A stretch of DNA of 64,000 nucleotides from Arthrinium phaeospermum (Eukaryota > Ascomycota > Sordariomycetes > Amphisphaeriales > Apiosporaceae): the NCBI GenBank assembly GCA_006503535.1, contig QYRS01000001.1:434001-498000 (forward strand), read 5' to 3'. Positions 22,500-34,500 of the stretch are shown here, piece by piece. The notes under the pieces are model-generated. The model ran no database searches. It was not told where the DNA came from and saw only the letters and a program-made list of their open reading frames with translations. Positions within the stretch are counted from its first letter, which is position 1. Every line of letters begins with the position of its first letter. A program made the translations under genes and the position numbers.

Positions 22500-23736
22500 A
22501 TGTTTGCCACGAGTCGATATCCCGTAGGCCGAAGCGGTCGCGCGGCCTCCCTGGCCATTCTCGCCCGGGGTAGGCTGGGTGTGCCGCCACTGGGGCAGCC
22601 GGTGGTGAGATGGAAAACCACTATGGAAGAGAGAACAGGCGACACAGGGTACGACGGAGGACGAACGGTATTTGAGGAGCTTGAAGTTTCCAGATCGACT
22701 CTGGGGCTGGAACCTGTCCGCATCAGATTTACCAAAGTTCCGCGAAGCAGCAGGCGACGACCAACTGAGCCCTCGTGCGCAAAGGATCAAATTCGAGATG
22801 CGGAAGACCCTGGAGCAGTCGTTGGACATAGCCGAGAAGTGTTCGGCATTAGGGGACGATCGCTCAGCTCTCTACTCCCGAAGGGCGGCTGATGAGGCCA
22901 TGCTCAAGACCAGCCGAAACATCCGTTATGCTCTCGTCAGGATGGCGGACCGACTGACGAGGACTGAGGAGTATATCCGAACAATGGGTAGCAAAGGACG
23001 GATCCATTTTCAAGAGCTTACCCAAACTGCTGAGAATGACAATCTCAGTCTGCTGAAGTTCAATCTCGCGGTCGTGCAGTCACTCGCCTTCGGGGAAGCG
23101 TGGAGGGTGTTTCTGAGGGAGATACAGCAGGCCCAGGGGCGCCCTGACCTGATGCGCAAGGTCGTCGTACCGTTCATCGCTCCGCCGACCGAGGAGGCCA
23201 GCGGCAGCAGCAGTATGGAAAACGACGAGCAGTCGTCGACGACAACAGCGACACCACCACCACCCCCGCCGCCGCGCTTGGAAAACGGAGCCCTGTGGCT
23301 CGCCAGGCTCAGCCGACAGCCCGCCTTGACGCGCCACTTCGGCCGGGACTTCTTCACGGTTCGGGGCGGCTTCGACAACAACTGGCCGGCCATGTTCCAG
23401 GTCGCGAGCGGTGCCGTGCTGGCGCACCGGCCGGACCTCGCGCGCGTGGTGGGGTGGGCGCTGCGGGCGGAGCGCCTCAAGTGCGAGATACACCTGGACG
23501 GTACCCAGAGGCTCATCACGGAATGGGACAGGCTTTACGCGCACTTGCTAGTACGCCAGGGAGCCCGGTTGGAGGGGTGGCCGGACTTCTTGCCGAAACT
23601 CACAAAGCACCAGAGACAGAGGATCAGAAAGAAGTTCCCCGAGGCAATGGAGACGGGCGTCCACGAAGAAGCAGAAGGTGGAGTCGCAAGAAGTGAAGCA
23701 TCGTCTATGACGGCTGCACGCAAGAATGCAACGTAA
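22500..23736 (+). CDS. putative mitochondrial protein of unknown function, one likely frameshift
   Basis: ATG 22500 opens MFATSRYPVGRSGRAASLA, an Arg/Ser/Ala-rich stretch without acidic residues that continues to VRWKTT and looks like a mitochondrial import sequence. Around 22665-22690 the frame must change by one base, from VFEEL to KFPDRLWGWNLS. The length of 1237 nt is one over 412 codons, which fits one inserted base. The body is largely helical and basic (LSPRAQRIKFEMRK, ALVRMADRLTRTEEY), with a Pro run (seven Pro) at about 23257-23277 and a C-terminal domain around GGFDNNWPAMFQVASG. There is no in-frame ATG for the body between the preceding stop and 22672, which supports reading it together with the upstream segment. 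I do not recognise the family. It could be a mitoribosome-associated or other organelle protein, but this is a guess. Confidence 0.6.
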
Positions 23737-26428
23737 CGACATCTACTGGGTCACGGATACGCTGGTTGGACGCACGGAGAGGCTCATACTTCAGGAAGGT
23801 CCATCGTAGTATGAGATAGCTATTTTCAGCACAGTATACTACCACTAGGCTCGCTCTGCTGGCCCGACCAGCAAATGTTTATACGTTGGAGACGAGCTTG
23901 GCTGCTTGGGCATTGATTCTTGGTTAGAAACACAGGTGTCATCCAGCTGGAGACCAGGAGTTTAGTTCCCGATCCGATTGAACCGAGATCAACGGATTTG
24001 CGCATGCCTGGCTCGTGCAAGTCCAAGCGACCGGCACCGATGGCTGAGCTGGTATCACAATGCAAGCCGGCCTCGAGCGGTGTCGTTATAATACGACATG
24101 GAACCGATATACTCATGGTGGTGTTCGTCCACGTCGGGAGTCGGGAGGTCGGGAGTTTGTCAGGAGAACCATTCGAGGGGGGAGGACCCGCCCCAAAAAA
24201 GTGGTGTCTCAACGGTCGGGACCCAGGTTTAGCGGTACAGAAGCGGTAGATTGCCGAAAAAACCACCTGGCGCAGCCTGACACTGGCACAGCCTGGGCTG
24301 ACCCCTGCTCAAAGCCACCTCCTTCTGCCTGTGACCAAGCAAGAGAGAACTGTGACCAATTGCGGGAGTGCGGCTGCCATTTGCCCATGCCACCGCACTC
24401 TATCTTATCAGCACGGTGCGGGTCGCGACAGAAATTGGCAAATGGGGATGGAGCCCCTTATTGACATTTGACAGCAGACCACGCCAACCAAAAGCAATGC
24501 AAGCCCTTTTGCTAAAAAGTAATGACAGCCTCGGCTTGCCCGGGCATTATCTGTAGGTAGACTCTGCGATGCCTGACTTCCAACTTCAAGGCAGATAGAT
24601 TGATTGGTATGGAGATGCACGCAAGCAACCGAGTCATGGATCCAGAGAGTCAAAGGGTCGTGTCTCGCATCGTAGCCGTTGACAACTGTCATCTTTGCTC
24701 CTGTCAGTGCGCTGTCTCGGACGGACAAAGACTTTTAGGTTAGGAATGCGTACCACGCATTGAGAGCCACGGTCAGTGCTTTTATGAGGTTAAAGCGATT
24801 TGGTGGAAGAGAAAAAAAAAGTCGACGATGGCTCAGCATGGCTTGCTTCAAGTTGCTTGGGGGGCAGTTGACAGGGTTGCATTTAAAGGGAATATGAAAG
24901 TCAATTTACAGGCAAATCGAGATGGGGTTTAGCGGACAGGCTTCCTCCTAGCACAAGCGACTACAGTGGGTACAGTGGCAGGGGGCCGCCGGGGGTGCTG
25001 GGCCAATCGCCCTCGCTGCTGGCCACTGCCAGGTCACTTTACCGCAAAAGCAAGCGCAAAAGAACCGGCAGCCAGACCGGGGTGGCATCGCCAGTCGACC
25101 ACCACTTTGCACCACCACCCACGGCACTAGGCCCAACCGGACCTGAGATGGGGTCCCTGATCTCCTACCAATTCCAACGACACGGTCGAACCTCCTGCTC
25201 CTGTTCTGTGTTCATGCTTGGTGTTGTGCTGTGTGCTGTGCGTGTGGTGTTGGGCCTTCTCGCCATATTTTCTCCCACCTTGGTCTTGTCTGCTCGATCG
25301 TTTCGTTCGCTCTCTAACCAGAGGCAAACCTGGAACGAGTGTCGGTGGACTGTCAGAGAGCAAACCAGCGATCGGAAGTGTTTGTCCAGCTAACTAGTCC
25401 TGCTTCTTGTTTCTTGTCGCAGCCCAGCCGTTTGCATTTCGCAATTCACACACAGTTCCAAACCGACCCTTACTGAGACTCACGCACACGCTCCCACACG
25501 CTCCTTACGCCTCCTGCTCCTGGCTTACTCTCTCTCTCTCCTCCCTTCCACTCGTTCGTACCAAGATATCACCCCCATGACGACAGCCCGTCTCGGCTCC
25601 ATTGCGAAACAACCACCACTCTCGTTTTTTTACTAGTTAATCTTTTCTTCTTCTTTGTACGTTGGCTCGCAAACAACTGGCTCAACCTTGCGTCGCCCCC
25701 CAAAAGTCACATGAGCGCGGCTGGACTAACTTCTCCGGGCCGCCAGCGATTCAGTCGGAGGCATATTCCCACAAGAGACGAAACGTGATTTCTCCCAACC
25801 TCATCGACGCCCGTACACTCGTAGTTACTCGTCACACCTCGCCTCACCCAGAGATCCCTCGCCGCTGGGTCGTACCACACCGCGGGTCACGATAGTCGCT
25901 TTTTTTGCCCACCCGCCGGCCACTTTTTTTGCTGCAGCTGGTTCGGTCACCTCGACTACCACCAGCGCTAGAGGCACCCGGCCTTCTTAGACCGACTCGA
26001 TCTTAGCCCATTCATTCTCGACATTCCGTCACTCTAATTTTTTGGCTTTCGTCTCCCTGGAGCATCATTGGCCGTTCAACTGGCTCCCCGCTTCCCGTCG
26101 AACCCCCCGAATCCGCTGTTTTGTTCTGGCTCTGTTGTCCGGGTCCAGCGCTCGCGAACCACTCATCTCCCCATCGGCCTCTTGGTTGTGTGTCTTGTCA
26201 CACATCACACCTCTTCCTGCTAGGTCCGGGTTAGCGCTGCTAAAAGGGCCCCGAACTGCCGCATTCCTCCATCGCCCTACGCCTTCCTGGGGGCACCGGA
26301 TAAATTCTTGACCTCTCTTGTTGCTGAAAACATTCACACGTACACCTTGTCGTCGCCCTTTCCACGAGCCAGCTCGCCCAGCAGCATCGGTGTCGTCGCC
26401 GCCTTTGCACCCGGTGCTCGGGATCGAT
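23737..26428. other. 2.7-kb spacer with long pyrimidine-rich leader of teaR
   Basis: No convincing gene. From about 25400 to 26428 the plus strand is rich in C and T (CTCTCT, TTTTCTTCTTC, CCACCAC), typical of long fungal promoters and leaders. The short frames have no codon bias. Confidence 0.5.
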
Positions 26429-28372
26429 ATGGCAGCCATGTCCGCCGCGCCGGGAGCAGCCGCCTTTGCCCACTCAAATACCTCGCAGGGGAACCACGCG
26501 GGCTGGAAGTCACATTCGGATCATCATGACGTGAGTTTGTCGTCGCGGCGCTACGCTACGCTGCTCGGGTTGGCCCGCACGGAGACATCCCACGTCGCCG
26601 TCATTGCCAGACTGAGACATTGGATTGCCCCTTGCAGCGGCGATGGAACCTTAAAGCAACCAAGTTGGGAAAGATGGATGTGTAGCTAACCTGTCCCCGT
26701 TTTCCAGGAGTACACCCACGACGCGGATCACGACTCGACGTACGGCTCTGCGAAAGACCCTCTTTACCTACAGGACGAGAACGTGTACGGCCGCGACCCC
26801 TTCGCGAAGCGAGACCCCAACGAGCCGTTTCCTGCGACCAAAGAAGCCTTCGCGAAGCAAGACCCGAATGAGCCGTTCCCCGCAACCAAAGGTAGGCACC
26901 ACTTGAATATGCGTTGGCATTGCAGAAGAACGGGACCCGCCCGCCCTGAGAATGGAACCCAGCTGCGGCATGTGTATATCTTTGGCTAACACCACGCAGA
27001 AGCCAATGGCGGCCGCAAGTCGCGTCCCGAAAACAAACGGGCTCACACGGATGGCCACCCGGTTTCTTTGGATGACGAGGAAAACAAATGGATCCACCGT
27101 GATAAGCTAGCCAAGATCGAGAGCGAAGAGCTGCAGGCCGCTGGTATCATCTTGCCCAAACCTCGTTCGCAGAGCCGGCCCCGCAGAGACCGGAGCACCG
27201 ACAAGACCAGCAGAGACCGGAGCACTGATAAGGCCAATGGTTCAAGACGGGCGACAGACGCCTCGGATCACCAGCCTGTGCCTAGGTCTAGGAAAACTTC
27301 GACGCCACCCACTGGCGCTGCGGATAAGGGTTCGGACCACGATCAAGGTGGCAGTTGGGATTTCCGCTTACCCGATGAAATAGCAGAGGATCCCAACGAG
27401 TACTGGATCACCAGTGAGTCGCTAGGACCGAAAGGATCCCGCATACCGGTTGCCAAAGTCAGTCCAGCACCCATTCCTTTAGATTATCTCGAACGTGATG
27501 CCCCTGTCCCCCGCAAGATGAGCGGGACTCTGGCCCTCCCCAACGACGACTTTTCGCTTACCAACCCCAAGTCCCGATCAAGGAGTAATAGTGCCGTCCT
27601 TGATGAAGTGATCAAATCGCCTACCGCGGCGCAGCAGCGGTCCACCAGTGAGGCTTCACCCAAGAAACTCGCTAGCGCCACCAAGAAGCCTACGCCGGCC
27701 TCGACAAGGTCTGCCTCTGCGAACGGCCGAGCAGGTACAACGCGGCCCAAGACTCGTTCTGGTCCTGGTCGGGAAAACGGCTCCACAGCCAGGCCGGGCA
27801 CAAGGTCCGGCGAGCTTTCCCCTGTTTCTAAGTCTCCCGAGGGCGAACCCCCGTGGATGGTGTCGGCCTACAAGCCCGACCCCAGGTTACCGCCAGACCA
27901 GCAACTGCTGCCCACCGTGGCGCGGCGCTTGCAGCAAGAGAAATGGGAGAAGGAGGGCAAGTTTGGCAACACGTACGACAAGGAATTCAGGCCGCTTAAC
28001 GAGCAGGAGCACTTGCGACCGCCCGAGGTGCAGAAGGCCCAGGCCGACGCCGCCGAACAACAACAACAACAACCCGAGGAGAGAGCAGACGAGTGGCCAC
28101 TTCGGGCAGGGGAAGGTCGTCAGGAAGCTAAGAGCCCGACCCCGAGCCGGCCCGGAACCAGCTCGTACTCGACCATGCCCCGGTTGAACAGCAAATCTTC
28201 CCAACATCCCCCCGTCTCCGGTCCCAGATCACCGGCAGCTCCTCAACTCAACCGGATGTCGAGCAATCCCAGCCAGATCACGCGGGTACCGACCCAGCCC
28301 GAGCAGACTCCCGTGCAAGAAAAGGAGGAGCAGAAGAAAGAGGCCGGATGTGGCTGCTGTGTTATCATGTAG
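26429..28372 (+). CDS. teaR: TeaR/Mod5-like prenylated polarity anchor
   Basis: Exons are 26429-26530, 26708-26891 and 27000-28372, giving 552 residues. Junctions are GTGAGT...CCAG and GTAGGC...GCAG. A second in-frame ATG lies nine bases downstream of the first. The C terminus CGCCVIM has a CaaX box (CVIM) with nearby cysteines, so farnesylation and possibly palmitoylation at the tip plasma membrane are expected. The block ENKWIHRDKLAKIESEELQA near residues 115-140 is what I recall as the conserved region of TeaR proteins, which bind the kelch protein TeaA delivered by microtubules and mark growth sites. The rest is low-complexity and rich in Ser, Pro and Lys, with a glutamine run. A 16-residue repeat (FAKxDPNEPFPATKEA) occurs twice in a row at residues 66-97, encoded across the second intron. 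The name rests on the CaaX tail and the conserved block. The gene is intact. Confidence 0.82.
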
Positions 28373-30347
28373 ACACACGATGGTCTACTTACTGCTGGAC
28401 TCTCTACGCAGCTGCTCCTGGGGGTAGCGGGTTTCTTGGGGACCCTGACGACTTTACGACTCTCCTTTTCTTCGTTCGATCCAGCGATGGTGTTCCGCCC
28501 ACCCAGTCTCCGTCACAAGATTGCCACACCACGCACGCCCGCGTCTTGCGCTCTTTTTTAATCGATTACTACTAGACTACCCACCCGCCTTCGCGAACCA
28601 TCATTCTCCATCACACACAGCCCCCAACCACTTGTTTCCCCAACCGACGTTCAGGCGCTCTCGAAGTAGAGCGAAAAGCCTGGATGCAATCACTCTGCTT
28701 TCAGCAATATCGAAATTCCCTTTTACCCGCTCACCACGCGAAACTTTCCCACCACCAAAATTCTCGGCGTTTTTTCACCTGGAGGGTCAAGATCCGTTCC
28801 GGAGTTTATTGGCGCACATGCAGTTTTCCATCTTCATCTTACCCTGTGGATATGCCTGGCCGTCCATTCCCTTGCCTAGGCTCTGGCCGGCAAATACATA
28901 CATGGAAGCTTTTTGTGTGTATAATCATATATTATCCCTTGCGGCTGTCTATTCTTTACTACACTACTACTACTACTACTGGCTGTTGGTTTTTTTACTT
29001 AGCATCATGCATTTGATTTCGGGCGGGAGGAGGCCCTCAAAAAGAATGGGTTACGGGGGAGCAGTTGAGGAGAGGGCAGTTGGCCTGTGACGTTGCGGCG
29101 AGCGAGGAGAGAGAAGGAGAGTGAGGGGTGAAGAGTGAGGAGAGAAGAGAGGAGGAGAGGAGGAAAGAAGATGACAAGTTGTTGGCCCGGGTAACTGACC
29201 ATGGATACCCCCCGGGTCGATCTTCAGAACCAGTACATATTCCTCGGAGAAAGCAGTATGAAAGAGACAAATTACCACCACAACCTGAAGTTATGAAGAT
29301 GTATCCCTTTGGCGAATGTGTTTGAAGGGGTGGTTATTTGCGCCAGCGTTCCCGGGGTGTTTTGGGGTCCTGTTGATTTAGTATATACCTACCTATCCCA
29401 GCGTGATTGAATTTGATACAGACCAGTACTCCCGAAATCCCTTTCTCGTCGAGTTGCCTGTAACTGCTGTGATCCTGGTCGAAGTCATTTCGTGAAATCA
29501 GCTGTTTCTTCAAACGAAGGGATCCATATGGCTTGAAATTGCAGCGAAAGTATTACGTAGCCCTGGTTGCCCCTTTTGGAAAAATTGTCGAGCGTTGTTG
29601 CTTGTGTTCCGGCATCTACATTAACACTTCATTCAATTAGGATTTTGGGGGACAGATGCTCAAACCGGTGTATGTCCAGTTATTCTCGATCTCTGCCTCG
29701 ATAGTATATTGTACAGCCGTATTGGGAAAGTGTCAGTGTTGGTAGCTTGATGTCATCTTGGCTGCGCGGCTGGACTGATCTGATGTCAGGGTGCTTATGC
29801 GGGGTCATTGGGTGGTCCAGTTATCCCATCCCACCTTTGCCCACTGATCGGCGCTGAGGTGAGCTTAAATCGGCTGCCGTCCGTTCATTGATCAACGGGC
29901 TCGCGTACATAACTTGCATCCATTCATCTCGTCTGCCTTCACATTCCTTTTTGTATTGATTTATTGGAACCCCGAACGGTTTTATGCTCTGTGATATTAC
30001 TCATATTGGATCTCGTGTGACTCCCTTCTTAGTGGGTGGCAAGAGCTGGTGACTCAACTCAGCAGGCTGCCACGGAGCATTAGGTAACCAACTGGCAAGC
30101 CTCGAGGACGGGAGCCTTGGCTTGGTTCTAGAGCTGGAAACTGTGGTTCACCACGACTTTACTTTTGGTCCAGTCTCAATTCGGGATACGAATCTACTTT
30201 TCTAAGGAGTCCATTCTGGGGCTTAAGATACTCGTACTCGAGAAACGACAATATCTCGGCATCGCATCTCACATACCTGCTTGTTGGTCGACCTACGTGG
30301 GTTTCAGACTTTACTATCGTCAACATTCACATTGAGTACCTCCTACC
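28373..30347. other. 2-kb spacer
   Basis: It contains the teaR 3' region, an (ACT)n run at about 28958-28980, and a purine-rich GA/AG tract at 29085-29175. No gene is supported. Confidence 0.45.
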
Positions 30348-31595
30348 ATGGCTACACCTACCACCCAGCCCCAGGAGCTGCCAGCAACACCAGTGCCAGC
30401 AGCACCGGGGATGCCACCAGCCAAGAAGACCACGCGCAGGACCCGCATCGTCTGCATCTCGGACACGCACAACTGCACCGTCAAGGTGCCGGCGGGCGAC
30501 GTGCTGATCCACAGCGGCGACCTGACCAACACGGGCTCCCTCAAGGAGCTGCAGAAGCAGATCGAGTGGATCGCGCGCCAGCCGCACGAGGTCAAGATCG
30601 TCGTCGTGGGCAACCACGACACCACCATCGACGCCGCCTTTTACCGCGAGCACGGCGCCTACTTCCACCACGGCCAGCTGCAGGACGTGGAGGCGTGCCG
30701 CAGCCTGGTCCTCCATCCGCCGGCGCCACGTGTCCGCGAGGAGCAGAAAAAGCAGCATCGGCAGTGGATCTACCTCGAGCACGAAGCCCGCACCGTCCGC
30801 CTGACGGCCCCGGACGGTCCGCGCACCGAGTTCACCGTGTTCGGGTCGCCGTGGCAGCCCCAGTTCGAGAGCTGGGCCTTCCAGTACACGCGGCACCAGG
30901 AGGACGACGGCGTCGCCGCCCGGCGGCTGTGGGATCGGATCCCGCTGGATACGGACGTGCTTATCACGCACGGCCCCGCGTTCGGGCACCGCGACGAGAC
31001 GGTCGGGCGCGAGGCCGCCGGGTGCGAGGAGCTGCGCCGGGCCATGTGGCGGGTGCGGCCGCGGCTGGCGGTGTGCGGGCACATTCACGAGGCGCGGGGG
31101 GTGGAGCGGGTTAGGTGGGATCTCGAAGACAAAGGGGTGAGGTTCAAGGAGCAGACGGGAGACGTGTTCGGGGAGGGGGAGGGGGCGTGGGTTGATCCGG
31201 CGCCTGAGGGGGATAAATTGTGTCTGGTGGACTTGACGGCTAAGAAGAGGGATGGGAAGCCGCTGGACAACGACGGGGGGAAGGCCTTGCTGCCGGACCA
31301 GAAGCCAGCGGGGACGGGAACCGGCGATACGGAGGAGGCGGCTGCGGCCGAACCGGGCATCGGCACGCGCGGCCTGGGTGGGGACCCCGGCTCAGCCCGG
31401 AGCGACCAGTCGGCGCTGGCGGGGCGGCTGGGGCGGAGGGAGACGTGCATCGTCAACGCGGCGATCCAGGCGTCTGGCTACCCACACGTCGGACCGCGCC
31501 TGCTCAACAAGGCCATCGTGGTCGACTTGGATTTGCCGGTTTGGGAAGATGGAGATGGGGATGGGGACCAAGGGAAAGAACAGGAACCGGTTTAA
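30348..31595 (+). CDS. calcineurin-like metallophosphoesterase (MPPED-like)
   Basis: This is a single exon of 415 residues. The metal-binding signature is complete: SDTHN (Asp39, His41), GD at 57-58, GNHD (89-91), THGPAFGH (His208) and CGHIHEARG (His245, His247). Small cytosolic phosphoesterases with this layout hydrolyse phosphodiesters using two metal ions. The substrate here is unknown. The N terminus (1-30) is Pro/Ala-rich and probably disordered. After the last histidine motif the usual C-terminal strand pair (CIVNAAIQASGY...KAIVVDLDLP, 367-397) is delayed by about 115 residues of Gly/Asp/Ala-rich sequence. This looks like an insertion between the two last conserved blocks. ATG 30348 is chosen because the phosphoesterase domain follows closely and the codon bias starts there. 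An earlier frame opening near 30281 is out of phase. Confidence 0.9.
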   Translation: MATPTTQPQELPATPVPAAPGMPPAKKTTRRTRIVCISDTHNCTVKVPAGDVLIHSGDLTNTGSLKELQKQIEWIARQPHEVKIVVVGNHDTTIDAAFYREHGAYFHHGQLQDVEACRSLVLHPPAPRVREEQKKQHRQWIYLEHEARTVRLTAPDGPRTEFTVFGSPWQPQFESWAFQYTRHQEDDGVAARRLWDRIPLDTDVLITHGPAFGHRDETVGREAAGCEELRRAMWRVRPRLAVCGHIHEARGVERVRWDLEDKGVRFKEQTGDVFGEGEGAWVDPAPEGDKLCLVDLTAKKRDGKPLDNDGGKALLPDQKPAGTGTGDTEEAAAAEPGIGTRGLGGDPGSARSDQSALAGRLGRRETCIVNAAIQASGYPHVGPRLLNKAIVVDLDLPVWEDGDGDGDQGKEQEPV

Positions 31596-34500
31596 AGGAG
31601 AGGAAGAGAAAAGACGGTGTGTGGTAAAAAGGGGGGACGTGAGTGGTGGTTTCTCATAGGCGCAAAGGCCGCTAGCTGTGGGCTGGCGACCTACTTTCCT
31701 ACATACCTAGGCCAGGGAAAAAGTAGGCAGGCAGGACACGGACTACTTTGCATACATACTTACCGACTTGCGACAGACAGACGATAGACGATAGACCGAC
31801 CTACAATTGTACCTACAGTATGGCATTTGGGAGGGAAGGCAGCCATGTGGCACGGACTCGGACTCGCAACGCACGCGCGCATACTGTAACTTGGTCAATT
31901 GATCAGCAGCGCGCCTCGCCCCGTTCCCGAGAATCCCGTCGGAATCATGCCGGTCTGTTTCTTTTTTGTTTTCTTGGGTGCTGTTTTCTTGGTCTTGTTC
32001 CCATTCTCGCGCGCCTGGTGCGGCTGTCGTGGCTAGGGCCCCCCATCCACCTTCTTACCAATTACTTGGATGATCCCCAGGGAAAATTGTCATGGGAGCA
32101 TGGCTCTCCATACTTTGCTGACTTGGCTTGGTTCTACCCGTAACAAGGCATCGCATGGCATAGCATGGACATGGAGGTAGGACTGGGACGTGCTTAGGAC
32201 AACGACGGATCGACGGCTAGGGAATAAGCACTTGTTTAGGTAGATTTATGGGCATGGATGACTACAGTACGACGACAACGACGGACGGACCTATTTTGAG
32301 AGAGGCATTGCTGTCGCGGGGAAATACCTACAGCCCAGTTCAGTGGGTGTCAGTGCTTGCGACAAACGAAAAGTCCCATGGACGGACCGCACGTGCTCGC
32401 TCCCAAAAGTGCCGAGCTACGGGAGTTGGGATTGCTCTTCAGCCTTGCGGGTTGCGGGTTCTGGTAATATGCGTTGGGCATCACCGTGGCTGGCTCCGTC
32501 TGATGTTTTTTCCAGCTCTCTCGGTCCCGGGTCCCCTCTCCCTTAGCTCACGATGGCTTCACTTTTTACGATCAGTGAGCATGATGAGCGATATTGAGAT
32601 TTCTTGGAAGTTGGAGGGGTTTGTCATCTTGAGTTCATGCGACTTTGCGACCCCCGATATTTCTGTTGTTGGGTCGCAATGAGGTTTGTCGCCGACGCCC
32701 GAAAGAACGAACGATGGCACAAACTCCCAAAACTCCCAACCCGACTCCACGCAGCCTCAACTTGCTTCCAACTGCTCACGCCACTCCCAAGTTCGCAACT
32801 CGCTTCGGGCGCGATCTTGACTCGCCCGTCGGCTTGGGAGGCCGAACAATGAATGACAAGAGGCTCTGAGATTTTCTGTCTCGCCCCGGATGTCTTGCAT
32901 GGAGAGACATTGGTGCCCACAAATCAGCCGATAAGCTTTCTGCTGCTCTTGTGAGACAGTCTGACTCTTGTGGCGGCAACTCTCAGGCGCGATGGGCTTC
33001 TTTAGTACGGGTAGTAGTAGTAGCTTGAGTCTTCGTTGCTTTTTTGACACCAATGCATCTCGCACTTACACACTAGACTTACCGACAGAAGCGATCCCGT
33101 AGCCTTTTGGGTATGACTGACAGATGAAGAACAAGACCTACAGTAAACTTTCGCCATGTCTCCAACTTCGCATGGCAAGGGGGCATCATAAGGTTCCTGG
33201 TCTTTACTCATGACGGGTGCTATCTTTGGGAGCCGCCCCGACCAATCCAATGCATGCCGAGTTGTCCTTGTCCTTGATCTTTCGCTGATCGACAGAGTTA
33301 AGCGTCGCCTTAGCATTGACATCCATCATGATCTCCAGGCACACAGCACAGCCCGCCGTTCAAGTAATCGGGACGGACAGGGCTGCTTTGTGCTTGGAAC
33401 TTGGAACTTGGGACGGGGGACGGGGGAGGAGCAATAGAGTTGAGTTGATAATGACATGCATAAATGCCATGGCCGATTGCGGTGCTGCATGGCGCAAATG
33501 CCATCTCTTGATGGGCGGGTTTTTCATATCTTTCCTTTTTGTTCGGGCGAAGAGCTAAAATGACGTTGGAATATGCTGTATGGCGACAGCATCGTCTCAG
33601 TTCTGTGGCCCTCCACACCGGCGGCCGCAGGGTCTTTTCGTATGTACACTGGAGGGGAAAAGGCTGAGAGATTTCACATTGAAGGTACATGGCTGATGGA
33701 TCTAGGTAGGCTGGGCATGGGCATGCAAGAGTGAGACATGCAGGAAGGGGAGTGCCGTGATCTCTCCAGTGTCTGCTGTGGTGGTGGCAGAACAGAATTG
33801 CCTACTACCTACTACGGGCGCTTCGAGAAGATGGGCCCAGTGTCGGCCAATGACATCTGACAAATGGCGGGGTAACGACTGCAGCGAGCGTTGCAGTGCT
33901 GCTACTGAATCGTCAAGAGTCTGAACTTTTTCTTTCCTGCATGGAAGGAAAGGTGACTTGCGGGCCTGCTGCGATGCAGCCTCATTGTCTTCCATGCCGT
34001 GTGAATGGTGCAAATATGGGGGGAAGAAGAGGGGGATGGGGGGATGGGATGTGATGCATTGCCGGGATGCCTGGGTAGACGAATTATATTCCATCTTGTC
34101 CCGTATAGCTAGCCCATGCCAAGGGTGGCAGCTGAGAGAGAGGATAGTATTTGCCAAGTGAGCAAAATGGGGGGAACTAGACGAGGAAGTCCGATGCAGA
34201 CTCTCGTGTCGTGTTGATTGCAATTGTTTGTACATACTTAGCTATTTTTTGCTTCTTCGCTCTCAAGGGCCCGGGAAGCAGAGCAAAAAGCATTTCAGCC
34301 GTTGGCAATTGTAAAGGTATCCTAGACCCCGTACTCGTGCATCAAAACACATGCTCTCTCCCTACCTGGCCTTCCCTATTCCTCGCTCACCGCCCAATGC
34401 ATCCAACGGCAGTCCTAATGCGATGCGGTGCGCATAACGTAACGTCAGTTGCTTCGGGGTTTCGAGGGGACAGGCAGCATGTTTTTCGCGCATGCTAGTT

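Noticed and set aside
33702..34235. 177-codon minus-strand open frame
   Set aside because: Its translation is Ser/His/Leu-rich without motifs or codon bias, and nothing resembles exons or a promoter around it.
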